Under the pieces are notes generated by a model. The model did no database searches and was not told the DNA's origin. It saw only the letters and a program-made list of their open reading frames with translations. From Bacillus sp. DTU_2020_1000418_1_SI_GHA_SEK_038 (GTDB lineage Bacteria; Bacillota; Bacilli; Bacillales; Cytobacillaceae): a DNA stretch of 64,000 nucleotides. The translations under genes were made by a program, and so were the position numbers. Location: NCBI RefSeq assembly GCF_032341175.1, contig NZ_CP135435.1:2170001-2234000 (forward strand), given 5' to 3'. Each line of letters starts with the position of its first letter. Position 1 is the stretch's first letter. Shown here one piece after another: positions 1 to 7,982 of the stretch.

Positions 1-938
1 ATATTCAGTATTTGAAAGACTAGCGGTCCTGTTATATCATCTTTCATTCCTGTTATTTCAACTTTTTTCACATAACTCAAAGATTGAATGCTTTCTAGAA
101 TTGTTTGTAAGCTTAATGGTATATGGTCTAAATATTCAATCAATTCAACTGACACATTCCCCTTATTTTCCGTAGGGAGATAGAGTTTTCCTTCGTCCTT
201 AAACCGATCCCAAAGCACCTCATGTAAAAGCAGACCAACTGAGGATAAACGAAGCTGTCCTCCTGAACGTTCAATTAACCCTTTTAAAGGCTCGAGATCA
301 ACGTTATCCGGCAATAATTTTGATGATAGAATCCCTAAATTATGTAACTCCTGAAACAAGCTAAAGTTTTTCAACCAAAGCTTATAATCCAAAGAAACCG
401 GCAGTACAGGGAGTTGCACAACTGAAGAGAAACCTTCAAATTGATAGTAGACAGGAATTTTCAATACTTGTCCAATTAATCCCGCAAACGAAATTTGCGC
501 TTTATAGCCGCCTGTAGCATTGATGATGCATGCAGATTCGCGTTCCGGAACACTCTTAATAATTTGCACAATTACTTTTACGAGATTCCTTAACCCCTCT
601 TCTTTAAAAAACTCTGGTTTCTCACCGTTTAAGTGTTCAATTGTAATTGTATGAACGCGATGAAAAAGAGAAATAAAATACGCTTTTAAAATTTCATTTA
701 TCTTTTTCCCCTCTTTAGTGTCTGAACATAGTAAATATAGATTTTGTTGTTCATTTAATAGTTGTTCATCTATTATAGATAGAATAGAGGATATCTCCGC
801 ACTAATTTTCCCAGGGTCCTCTAGCTTGTCTAATTTACTAGCTATCTCTTGAGCGGGCAATTCCCAATCTATTTGACTTCTTTTAAGGCTGCCTATAAGT
901 GACGTTCCTACTGTGGCAATCACAGTGTTTTTAATCAT
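1..938 (-). CDS. CARF-domain CRISPR-associated protein (partial, C-terminus beyond window)
   Basis: The gene starts at an ATG (938) after a GGAGGATAG ribosome site and stays open for about 312 codons to the window edge, so its end is not seen. Residues 1-180 look like a CARF (CRISPR-associated Rossmann fold) ligand-binding domain: a beta strand ending in VGTSLIG at residues 10-16 and the signature INATGGYKAQ at about 139-148, both typical of the Csm6/Csx1/APE2256 (TIGR02619) group. In that family the domain binds cyclic oligoadenylate made by type III Cas10, switching on a C-terminal effector. Residues 180-290 are helical and may be a linker or HTH. The effector is mostly missing; the last visible stretch (SYVKKVEITG) resembles the start of an alpha/beta domain that I cannot assign. 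It lies 142 bp downstream of cas6 on the same strand, which supports the CRISPR role. Confidence 0.78.
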   Translation of the reverse strand, partial: MIKNTVIATVGTSLIGSLKRSQIDWELPAQEIASKLDKLEDPGKISAEISSILSIIDEQLLNEQQNLYLLCSDTKEGKKINEILKAYFISLFHRVHTITIEHLNGEKPEFFKEEGLRNLVKVIVQIIKSVPERESACIINATGGYKAQISFAGLIGQVLKIPVYYQFEGFSSVVQLPVLPVSLDYKLWLKNFSLFQELHNLGILSSKLLPDNVDLEPLKGLIERSGGQLRLSSVGLLLHEVLWDRFKDEGKLYLPTENKGNVSVELIEYLDHIPLSLQTILESIQSLSYVKKVEITGMKDDITGPLVFQILN

Positions 939-1080
939 ACCCTATCCTCCATAATAAGTTATTAGCTTTAGCCTAAATACATGTATGCTTTCAGATATTA
1001 AAACATACATATATAAGAAAATTCTACTATATTTTCAGATTTAAAGGAAATATTTAGTGGGTAATCTATCCTAAATAACT

Positions 1081-1989
1081 TTACTTCCAAATTTTTATTT
1101 TTCCAAATCCCATTGATGTACTCTTCCCAATATGGATGAGTTCAGCAAATTTTAAGAGGTGATAGGTTTCACGAGTACCCTCGTATTTTTGTAATCCGAT
1201 CAATCCATCTAACCGCATTTTTTGACTTTTCCTATTTGAATAACGTTCAATGCTAGCCGCTTGCAAAAAATCATATACTTTATTTGCAACCACATCTTGT
1301 TCCGCTCTAATATTCACGTAAAGTTCTGGATAATAATGGCTTGCAATTTGATTGACTCTGCTCGTTATACTTTTCATAATAATCGAATATGTAAGTGTTT
1401 TTTGAAGCCTACCTTGATGAGTAATTCGTGCTGGCGTTATAAATTCAATAATAACCTCATTACGTTCCTCTAATTCAAGTTGTTTTGCGGGTATTTTTTT
1501 GCACTCTATATTTCCATCAATATATATAGATGATGTTATTTGTTCATCATTATAGGCTTCAACTTTCTTCAATTTCGCCGCAAGCCTAGACGCTCCCAAT
1601 CCAATTTGCCCCATTTTCTCAAAGCATTGACACAATTCCGGGGTCATATCGTTTAGAAAGCTAATGGTTATGAGTTCAAAAGAGATGCGGTCCCCTGCTT
1701 TCCATTCCGTTCGGTAATCATTGCATCGCATTACAAACGGGTGCGGCGCAAATCCACCTTGAAGATTTGGCGATTCAAAAATCTGTTTATACATGCAGCC
1801 CTTCCCATATAAACACTCCGAATTTCCGCCCTCCGCACAAGAAGGGCAGGCTGTCTCCCGTAACGCATGCCCCATTAATCCCCTAAAGGTAGACCCTTTA
1901 AAAGATGGCAGAACCCCATCTTCTAATAATTCGTAAGTCACAATAATATGTCCGATTGACATTCTCTGGATTAAATCATATATTTCCAT
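1081..1989 (-). CDS. cas6: CRISPR endoribonuclease Cas6 (RAMP superfamily)
   Basis: A 302-aa protein matching the Cas6 RAMP architecture: an N-terminal ferredoxin-like half (residues 10-170), with a cysteine-rich insert at about 48-66 (CPSC, C, GKGC) typical of the Cas6 group with a zinc-like insert, and a C-terminal glycine-rich loop, SMGFGKIKIWK, at the very end. Cas6 cuts pre-crRNA within each repeat, leaving an 8-nt 5' handle. The start ATG at 1989 follows AAGGGAG with an 8-base gap. It sits between a lone CRISPR repeat and a CARF gene, all read on the minus strand. No other cas gene (cas10, csm/cmr, cas1, cas2) is visible in the window; they could lie to the left of base 1. The family call is confident; the subtype is not. 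Confidence 0.88.
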   Translation of the reverse strand: MEIYDLIQRMSIGHIIVTYELLEDGVLPSFKGSTFRGLMGHALRETACPSCAEGGNSECLYGKGCMYKQIFESPNLQGGFAPHPFVMRCNDYRTEWKAGDRISFELITISFLNDMTPELCQCFEKMGQIGLGASRLAAKLKKVEAYNDEQITSSIYIDGNIECKKIPAKQLELEERNEVIIEFITPARITHQGRLQKTLTYSIIMKSITSRVNQIASHYYPELYVNIRAEQDVVANKVYDFLQAASIERYSNRKSQKMRLDGLIGLQKYEGTRETYHLLKFAELIHIGKSTSMGFGKIKIWK

Positions 1990-2122
1990 TTCTTCGGCTC
2001 CCTTTAGATAAATCTTATCCCATTACTGTAACTATTCCATTTTGGGAAGAGAAATAAATTATTGAATGCAGTTATATACTTGCTAATCATTTTACGAGAT
2101 CGCTCGTTAAATTCACTATTAA

Positions 2123-2150
2123 AAAAGACAGAGGATCTCCTCTGTCTTTT
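2123..2150 (-). terminator. Rho-independent terminator between CRISPR repeat and cas6
   Basis: A 12-13 bp stem (AAAAGACAGAGGA pairing with TCCTCTGTCTTTT) separated by only two bases, with A-runs and T-runs at the two ends, so it can work in either direction. On the minus strand it would end the transcript that starts in the CRISPR leader, before cas6. Confidence 0.7.
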
Positions 2151-2215
2151 TCTTTGCTATTCAATTTAAAGTTACAAACAAATACTGACGACTACCAAGT
2201 CAACGAAACTGACCA

Positions 2216-2251
2216 GTTTCAATCCCCTCATGACGGGGAGTACGTTGCAAC
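2216..2251 (-). CRISPR. Single CRISPR repeat (leader-proximal, 36 nt)
   Basis: Read on the minus strand, the 36 nt begin GTTGCAAC and end GGGGATTGAAAC, with a TCCCC/GGGGA stem around a 7-nt loop. The GTTGCAAC...GATTGAAAC form is characteristic of repeats processed by Cas6 and used by type III (and I-D) systems; the 3' end would supply an ATTGAAAC handle. Only one intact copy is visible. An AT-rich leader with a promoter lies on its GTTGCAAC side, where a leader should be, and cas6 lies downstream on the same strand. So this looks like an array reduced to its first repeat, rather than a chance match. I saw no second intact copy elsewhere, though I could not run a full search. Confidence 0.75.
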
Positions 2252-2387
2252 GCTGCCTATTTTAAACCCTTGTGGCTCTAAGGCTGATGATGCGTAAATC
2301 GCGAACCTCTATAAAAAGGTAATAAACAAAGCAACTTATTTATTTATTTTCCGTTTCCATTGTACCAAATCCCTTGATAAATGGAAA
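2252..2387 (-). promoter_or_regulatory. CRISPR leader with sigma-A promoter
   Basis: On the minus strand a TTTCCA -35 box (2382-2387) and a TACAAT -10 box (2359-2364) are separated by exactly 17 bp. Transcription would begin near 2352 and run through about 100 nt of AT-rich leader into the repeat. A GAGGTTCGCGA stretch (about 2302-2312) sits in the middle of the leader. The spacing and position relative to the repeat support a functional leader; no expression can be inferred from sequence. Confidence 0.6.
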
Positions 2388-2392
2388 GTTTT

Positions 2393-2638
2393 TCATTTTG
2401 CGAACCGAAACGATATAATGCGGTTAGCGCCTTTAAGTGAGTATTCGAGATTAGACATGACTATCTTTTGTAAGGAAAATTGATCATCACCATTCATAAT
2501 GCCACCCGTATGTCTAAATGTATGCGGTGATACCTTGTTATTTGATATACCACTCATTTCCCCTAATTCAGTTAGACTTCTTCTCCATGTATTACTAAGA
2601 ATATCCCTAGAATCCTTATTACAAAAATTCCCGTGCAT
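2393..2638 (-). pseudogene. Tyrosine recombinase (phage-type integrase) C-terminal remnant
   Basis: An 81-codon fragment keeps the H-x-x-R box of tyrosine recombinases (SPHTFRHT, about residues 37-44), followed by a drifted version of the usual 'MNGGD.FTLQKILGH' segment (here IMNGDDQFSLQKIVMSN). The catalytic tyrosine region is scrambled, the second catalytic His/Trp is not evident, and the first two-thirds of the protein are absent. It is a dead relic of a mobile element next to the CRISPR repeat. The 11-bp inverted repeat just upstream (2641-2669) may belong to the same element. Confidence 0.6.
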
Positions 2639-2640
2639 GA

Positions 2641-2669
2641 GATTCGTTTATCAACAGCATAAACGAATC
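2641..2669. repeat. 11-bp perfect inverted repeat
   Basis: GATTCGTTTAT (2641-2651) and ATAAACGAATC (2659-2669) are perfect inverted copies around a 7-base spacer. No T-run follows in either direction, so a terminator is unlikely. It sits just upstream of the recombinase remnant. A recombinase core site or operator is possible but unproven. Confidence 0.45.
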
Positions 2670-2750
2670 ACGCAAATGGATTTTCTAGCTTATCTGTTTC
2701 AAAGGAATCTGGAAGTAGTATAGGATTAATTCCTAGATATATATAATGAA

Positions 2751-2789
2751 CAAAAAAGCATAAATTTCACGAAGCTTTACGCTTTTTTG
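2751..2789. terminator. Terminator downstream of the metallopeptidase gene
   Basis: A hairpin with CAAAAAAGC on one side and GCTTTTTTG on the other, plus an inner TAAA/TTTA pairing, 19 bases past the stop codon of the 801-aa gene on the minus strand. The T-runs suit either direction. It closes the nine-gene operon. Confidence 0.65.
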
Positions 2790-2807
2790 TCCGATATCAA
2801 AACGAAC

Positions 2808-5213
2808 TTAACGCTTTTTCTTCCCAAAAAACATTCTTCGAATTTTAGCGCCGTAATTATTGGCATCTTCCTCTACCGGTTGGCGCTCATATTCATCAAA
2901 TCGATCCTCACTAAATTGGATATAACGGCTACGCCCAAAAAGATCTTTGCCAAGATTATAAGACCAATCCTTCACAGGCTCTAAATTTGGATTGGCTAAC
3001 CACGAGTGCACATTATTTTCCACTCTTGAACGAAACATTTTAAACCGCTGCGTCCGATCCCAATCCTCCTTCATCTCATGTTGCTTGGCATGCTTCAGTT
3101 CATGCCCAAGCGTGTCCACTGTTTCCTGGACATCGTTTTCAAGGAAAAATCGGTTAATGGAAACAGTATTATTTGCTTTCCTATAACACCCGTAGCTAGC
3201 CTCAACTGCTGTCGGCTCTTTATAATAATAGTCAATCGTCGGCGGATTTTTTAAGTTTAATAGCTCTGTTGCAATATACTCGCCAACATGTTCAATCGCT
3301 GCCTCTTTTTCCTCCAACGTCTTATCAGCCCATTTGGCCTCATCTACCTGCTCTCTCGCCGCCTCTAAGCGCTGCTCCTTTGCCTCAATGATTTCATCCC
3401 AGAGCGACATCGAAGAACCAGAATCAATCCATTTATTAAAGGCTTCTTGTTCCGTAAGGTTGTCAGACTCGGTGCGGTCCCCCGTCTTTTCTAGTTTTTG
3501 ATCCATAAATTCGTCAAACTCAGCCTTTGCCTCTGGCTTCCCTTCGTCTCGTTCCATGAACTTGTCAAACTCGTTCTTTGCTTCAATCTTTTCTTCGTCT
3601 TGTCCCATGTATTCATCAAGCTCAGACTTCATTTCTCGTTCTATAAGCTGGTCATGCTTAGGACTTTCGTCAAGTACATCAGTAGCTTGTTCGACACGCT
3701 GGTCCGATTCAGGCATTGCTTCGATTGGAGCTTCGCTGTCAGCTGATTCAGACTCCTTCTGGAGTTCCTCATAGAACTTCCTGCTTGCCAGCCCGTGAGC
3801 AGCGCATTCCTCGGCGATTTCAGCATTGACTAGTCCTAAAACAGACGGGTGCACATACATTTCATTTTTTTCCTTGTTATATTCACCCATGACAAGTTGG
3901 TCGCCTTTGACGACATCCCCGTTATTTGGAGCCTCAAACACCAAACGCGGAGGATCCTCTAGTTCATTTTCAGCTGCTTTTCTGAACGCACGCTGCATTA
4001 GCTCTTTTCTCTCTTCAAATGAGGAATCCTTCCAGTCTTTCACTTCTGCTTCAGCCTCCGTGATAGAAGTGGCAAGCTTTTCACGATAATCTTGTTGCAA
4101 TCCTTCGAACTGTCTGTTTTTTCGGTTCACATCGGAAAACTCTACCTCTTCAGCAATTTCCGTCTGCTGATGAAGCCGCTCCAACTGCTCCTGCGCAAAT
4201 GCCTCGGCATCTTCTTTAAAACCGTTTTTGCGGTACTCATTGAGAGCAATTGTCATACCCTCCTGATAAAAGGAAGCATCCCATTCCGCTGCTCTGTCAT
4301 CACATGGCTCGCCGCGATACTTTTTACCCATTTCTTGATGCATATATGCTTTATACGTTTCTCGCGATAACGACGAGATCACTTTGTCAAAATCATCGAA
4401 GTGCTCTTCGTTTAATTCGATTTGGTTTAAACCTTGATGGTAGCTGCTGTCATACTTTTCGGTATGAACATTGGTATAAAATCGGATGTCTTTGCATTCC
4501 TTATCAATGCCTAACTGCTCGTGCAATTCTTGATGATATTTATTTAATTGCTCGCGTTTTTCTTCCAAACTAGCCTCGTTCCAACTATTTCCATTTAACT
4601 GGAAGGATTCACCTTCTGTCTGATTAACACTGGATTCTTCCCATTTTTCATGACGTTGTTCGGAGTCAAAGTCGCTTTCATGAAAACCGTCTATTTGCTT
4701 TTCTTCATTGCGCTTCTGACGCTCGAGCGGTTCCACTGAATCAAGATCCTTTTCTTTCAACCGTTCTCTACTTTCAAAACTGTCATCGTCCTCATCTTCC
4801 AGCCCATCGTCATTGTTTTCCTGCTCATGCTCGTTTTTCTTCTTCTCGAGAGCTGCTTCACCCGCGATCTCCAGCATCTCTGAAGCATGAACACCACCCG
4901 GGCCACCTGCCGCTAATGACAGATACTCCACGCTTTTTTTAACATCCTCAACCGTTATTTCTCCTTTTTCTTTTGAATCAGATCGTCCCTTATTATTGAG
5001 GAAATCATCTTCATTAAAGCCGTCGCTTTCATTTTCTACTTCCCTATTAAAAAAATCAGACTCGTTAAAGCCATCGTTTTCTTGCAAAAAATCTCTTTCA
5101 TCAAAACTGTCTTTTGACTCAAAGCTTTTGTCTTCACGCTGCTCAGTTTTTTTTGCTTCATTACTCCCAGATTCAAAATAATCTCGTTCCAATGATCCAA
5201 CACCGCCATTCAT
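2808..5213 (-). CDS. Acidic repeat protein with C-terminal HExxH zinc metallopeptidase domain
   Basis: The protein has 801 aa and no signal peptide. Residues 1-210 are highly acidic and hold four copies of a short motif, F-D/N/H-E-x-D-F (about 37-42, 49-54, 66-71, 177-182). Three related domains follow at about 210-345, 390-485 and 625-790, each opening with W-x-x-x-(S/T)-(L/F)-E-E-(K/R). Only the third has zinc-site residues: HELKH (704-708) and a later EEDAN (781-785), the HExxH plus E-x-x-A-N pattern of ImmA/IrrE-like gluzincins. The first has SRETYKAYMH and the second EECAAH in that place, so both look inactive. Between domains two and three, FDEFM-type heptads recur (about 530-575). The gene begins 10 bp after the HerA ATPase gene, the last in the operon. 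The start is uncertain because the ribosome site is weak. The substrate is unknown; it could be the system's effector or a maturation protease. Confidence 0.7.
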   Translation of the reverse strand: MNGGVGSLERDYFESGSNEAKKTEQREDKSFESKDSFDERDFLQENDGFNESDFFNREVENESDGFNEDDFLNNKGRSDSKEKGEITVEDVKKSVEYLSLAAGGPGGVHASEMLEIAGEAALEKKKNEHEQENNDDGLEDEDDDSFESRERLKEKDLDSVEPLERQKRNEEKQIDGFHESDFDSEQRHEKWEESSVNQTEGESFQLNGNSWNEASLEEKREQLNKYHQELHEQLGIDKECKDIRFYTNVHTEKYDSSYHQGLNQIELNEEHFDDFDKVISSLSRETYKAYMHQEMGKKYRGEPCDDRAAEWDASFYQEGMTIALNEYRKNGFKEDAEAFAQEQLERLHQQTEIAEEVEFSDVNRKNRQFEGLQQDYREKLATSITEAEAEVKDWKDSSFEERKELMQRAFRKAAENELEDPPRLVFEAPNNGDVVKGDQLVMGEYNKEKNEMYVHPSVLGLVNAEIAEECAAHGLASRKFYEELQKESESADSEAPIEAMPESDQRVEQATDVLDESPKHDQLIEREMKSELDEYMGQDEEKIEAKNEFDKFMERDEGKPEAKAEFDEFMDQKLEKTGDRTESDNLTEQEAFNKWIDSGSSMSLWDEIIEAKEQRLEAAREQVDEAKWADKTLEEKEAAIEHVGEYIATELLNLKNPPTIDYYYKEPTAVEASYGCYRKANNTVSINRFFLENDVQETVDTLGHELKHAKQHEMKEDWDRTQRFKMFRSRVENNVHSWLANPNLEPVKDWSYNLGKDLFGRSRYIQFSEDRFDEYERQPVEEDANNYGAKIRRMFFGKKKR

Positions 5214-5223
5214 TTTAGATTAA

Positions 5224-7893
5224 TTATTTTCCCAGATATTGAGCCATGAGTTTTTGCCTCGAACTCCTTGGTAATTTTGTTAGCTCTAATAACCCACTCA
5301 AACAACAGCGCTTTTGATTGAAGGTGAGCGAGGGAACATAACCATTTTTTTGTAGTAACTCAAAATATCTTTCCAAGTAAGCAGCAGATTCTATTTGGAG
5401 CGGCAATTTTTCCGCAAGTGTGACATGCCAGCCTTTTTCTAAGGTAATCGCCTTTATTTTTTCATCCAATTCTTTATGCTGACAAGGACCTTGGCAATAC
5501 GGGCAGCCGCCAGCTTCCCCTGTGAGCTGCTCCCAATCAAGAACTTCCCGCTTCACGGTTTCACGCATTTCAGTAATCACTTGGTCACGATATTTTCGAG
5601 CCTCTCCTCTGACTTCGTCAACAAGTGGCATCTTCACAAGCTTTGGCCGAGCATCCCCTTCTGCGTAAACTGCAGCATAGCCGCGTTTTAATGTACTTAT
5701 ATAATCAATTTGTTCCTCATTCATATTCATCGATTGCCCAATTAACTCACGGTCTTCCTTCATAACAATGCGGTGAACAATTTTAAGATTGGTATTTTTC
5801 AGCGTATCGGGAGCCAGCTTTGTCGGTACTTGATCGGCAATCAGGAACCCTTGACCATAGCTACGTATTTCCGCGAGCAGGTTCGTGAAAAACTCAACGG
5901 CCTTGGCACGCGGATTGGCTCCTTCTCCCCCTTTAGAGACATTGGCTAAAAGACGGTGCGCTTCCTCAATCACAATCAAATGCTCAAACTCTTTTTTGCT
6001 GACATTCTCTTCTTTTAATTTCTGTTTGCGATATTCATATAATTGGACTAGTAGAATCCCCATCACAAACGCTTTAACGTCATCATCGCCGATGTCCTCC
6101 AATTCCATCACAACAGGGCGGGATAGAAGCTTTTCCATTGAGACCGATTTCGCCGTATTCATCATCGCTCCCTTGCCGCCGACTTTTAAGGAAGTAACAC
6201 GGGCTTTTAAGGCCGCAGTGATATCTGACTTCATCCGCTGATCATAGCCAAGCTCGGTGACAATATCATCGATAGTGTGAAGAAGGTCATCGAGGGTTGG
6301 ATATTTATCAATGCCTAATACATTTTCATTCTTTAAAATGTCCCAACCAAGATTTTCATAGATACGATAAACCGCAGTCTCTAACACAAATGGCATCGGC
6401 GGAACAAGTTCAAAACTCGCTTTAAACGTCGACAGTAAGTAATCGATATGCGTTTGTAACGGAACGTCGCCAACTTTTTCAAACGGATTGATTCGAAACG
6501 GAACAGAATCCTTGTCCTCCGCTCCAAGCGTAAAGACGAGAAGCTCGTCTGCAAAGCCAGGAACATTGGCTAACTCCCAATATTCTCTTTTCGCTGATTC
6601 AATGACAAGAAACGGCTTTTTATGATCATTCCATAACCTCATCAACAAACTTTTTGAGGTGTTGGATTTCCCTCCTCCCGTCATTCCAACTATCAGTCCA
6701 TGACGATTGAAATCGCTTGTTGGAACTGAATATCTATTTTGTTCCAATTCTTCATTCCCTTTTACGATATTCCCTAAGACGAAATCTCCGTTTTCCCTTC
6801 TTTCAGCAACTTCAAACTCTACATAGGGATTGACAAAATACCCCGGCATTTCTTTACGTGGGATTTGACTAAACGTAGCTAAATCCTCACTGGATACGAG
6901 CGTTTGATAGCGGTATATAAACGACTGTATTGGTGTCTCGTTCCCTGGGCGCATCCATTGTCCAAGTGGATGGAATTCTAGCTCATTAAACGGCAATTGA
7001 TTCGCCATCAAGGGAAACGTGCTTATAGTTTCATGCATATTCGTTGCATGAAGGGCACGGACCTTTTCAGGTCTAGATTTATCACCCAAATAGGTTGAAA
7101 TCAATAAATTGCGGAGCTTTTGCGCCGTTTCCGACTTTGCTGCTAAGAAATAACCACTCATTCTCCACATCCCTTTGGCACGACCCGTTTCTAATCTTTG
7201 TTCGACCATTTCCAGATTCTCTAAGTAGCGTTGGTTTATAAATCTCGTACGTTCTGAAGACTCGTCTCCGAACGCACCTCCGCTACTTGTGGATACTTTT
7301 AATGTCTGACTCACCAACTCCATTTCATCTAATAGCCGTTCATGTGTGCGGTCAATAAGGAGTGAGTGTATTCCTTTCGCAACAACGATATACGCCCAAT
7401 CCTCGCCAAGTAAGCCAGTACAAAGTCTTTCGATCTGGAGGATTTCGTTCTCGCCAGACGTTTTATTTGTCGGGTAGCCCATAAAAGTTCCACCAAACTG
7501 ACTTCGCTCACTCGTCACTTTTTTCATTTGCTGATTACTAATCTCCGTTAAATGTATATAAGGATATACCGATTTTAAAGAGCTTTTTAAGGCTTCCTTC
7601 CAATGAACCGTCATCCCGATATAGACGCTAATGTCAGTCCGACTTCCTACTAACGCATAGACGAAAGTCGTATGCATACTATGCAATCCGCTTAATATAT
7701 CCATAAAAATCGAATCATAGTTCAGGTTCTCTTCACGATCCCAGAAGTTGGCTAACCCTTTGATTTGAAAAAAGCAAAGCTCCCCTGTTTCCTCGATTTC
7801 CACCTCGGAGATCGCTGATTCTCGGTCTAAAAAACTGCGACTTAAGGCCTGATACTTCCGATTAATTTGTTCTTTCTTCAGTTCAATTCGCAT
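5224..7893 (-). CDS. HerA/DUF87-family ATPase with C-terminal zinc cluster
   Basis: An 889-aa ATPase of the HerA-FtsK superfamily. Walker A is GMTGGGKSN (403-411), Walker B is LIVIEEAH (639-646), and DQVPTKLAPDTLKNTNLKIVHR (687-708) matches the HerA sensor and arginine-finger segment. Such proteins form hexameric rings that move DNA or, in VirB4-like relatives, power secretion. The N-terminal 390 residues are an unassigned domain. The tail carries CPYC-x3-C-x-H (797-806), a likely zinc site not usual in HerA. No partner nuclease (NurA, SIR2, DUF4297) is adjacent; the neighbours are a zinc-ribbon membrane protein upstream and the metallopeptidase 10 bp downstream. The start ATG follows AAAAAGGAG. 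The ATPase call is firm, the role unknown. Confidence 0.85.
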   Translation of the reverse strand: MRIELKKEQINRKYQALSRSFLDRESAISEVEIEETGELCFFQIKGLANFWDREENLNYDSIFMDILSGLHSMHTTFVYALVGSRTDISVYIGMTVHWKEALKSSLKSVYPYIHLTEISNQQMKKVTSERSQFGGTFMGYPTNKTSGENEILQIERLCTGLLGEDWAYIVVAKGIHSLLIDRTHERLLDEMELVSQTLKVSTSSGGAFGDESSERTRFINQRYLENLEMVEQRLETGRAKGMWRMSGYFLAAKSETAQKLRNLLISTYLGDKSRPEKVRALHATNMHETISTFPLMANQLPFNELEFHPLGQWMRPGNETPIQSFIYRYQTLVSSEDLATFSQIPRKEMPGYFVNPYVEFEVAERRENGDFVLGNIVKGNEELEQNRYSVPTSDFNRHGLIVGMTGGGKSNTSKSLLMRLWNDHKKPFLVIESAKREYWELANVPGFADELLVFTLGAEDKDSVPFRINPFEKVGDVPLQTHIDYLLSTFKASFELVPPMPFVLETAVYRIYENLGWDILKNENVLGIDKYPTLDDLLHTIDDIVTELGYDQRMKSDITAALKARVTSLKVGGKGAMMNTAKSVSMEKLLSRPVVMELEDIGDDDVKAFVMGILLVQLYEYRKQKLKEENVSKKEFEHLIVIEEAHRLLANVSKGGEGANPRAKAVEFFTNLLAEIRSYGQGFLIADQVPTKLAPDTLKNTNLKIVHRIVMKEDRELIGQSMNMNEEQIDYISTLKRGYAAVYAEGDARPKLVKMPLVDEVRGEARKYRDQVITEMRETVKREVLDWEQLTGEAGGCPYCQGPCQHKELDEKIKAITLEKGWHVTLAEKLPLQIESAAYLERYFELLQKNGYVPSLTFNQKRCCLSGLLELTKLPRSSRQKLMAQYLGK

Positions 7894-7920
7894 TGTATAC
7901 TCCTTTTTAATTAATAAAAA

Positions 7921-7970
7921 AGGATTGGATCAAAAATCAATCTTCCCCATTGATTTTGACTAACAATCCT
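7921..7970 (-). terminator. Hairpin between the zinc-ribbon gene and the HerA gene
   Basis: A long interrupted stem: AGGATTG/CAATCCT at the base and ATCAAT/ATTGAT inside, followed on the minus strand by six T residues. It lies 12 bases past the stop of the 248-aa gene and before the ribosome site of the HerA gene. It could attenuate transcription into the last two genes, lowering their level relative to the first seven, unless a promoter follows. Confidence 0.6.
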
Positions 7971-7982
7971 ACTTTTTTCTAG

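Noticed and set aside
3498..3746. Plus-strand reading frames inside the 801-aa gene
   Set aside because: They lie opposite a repetitive acidic gene on the other strand, lack ribosome sites and have low-complexity Ser/Phe-rich products; they are shadows.
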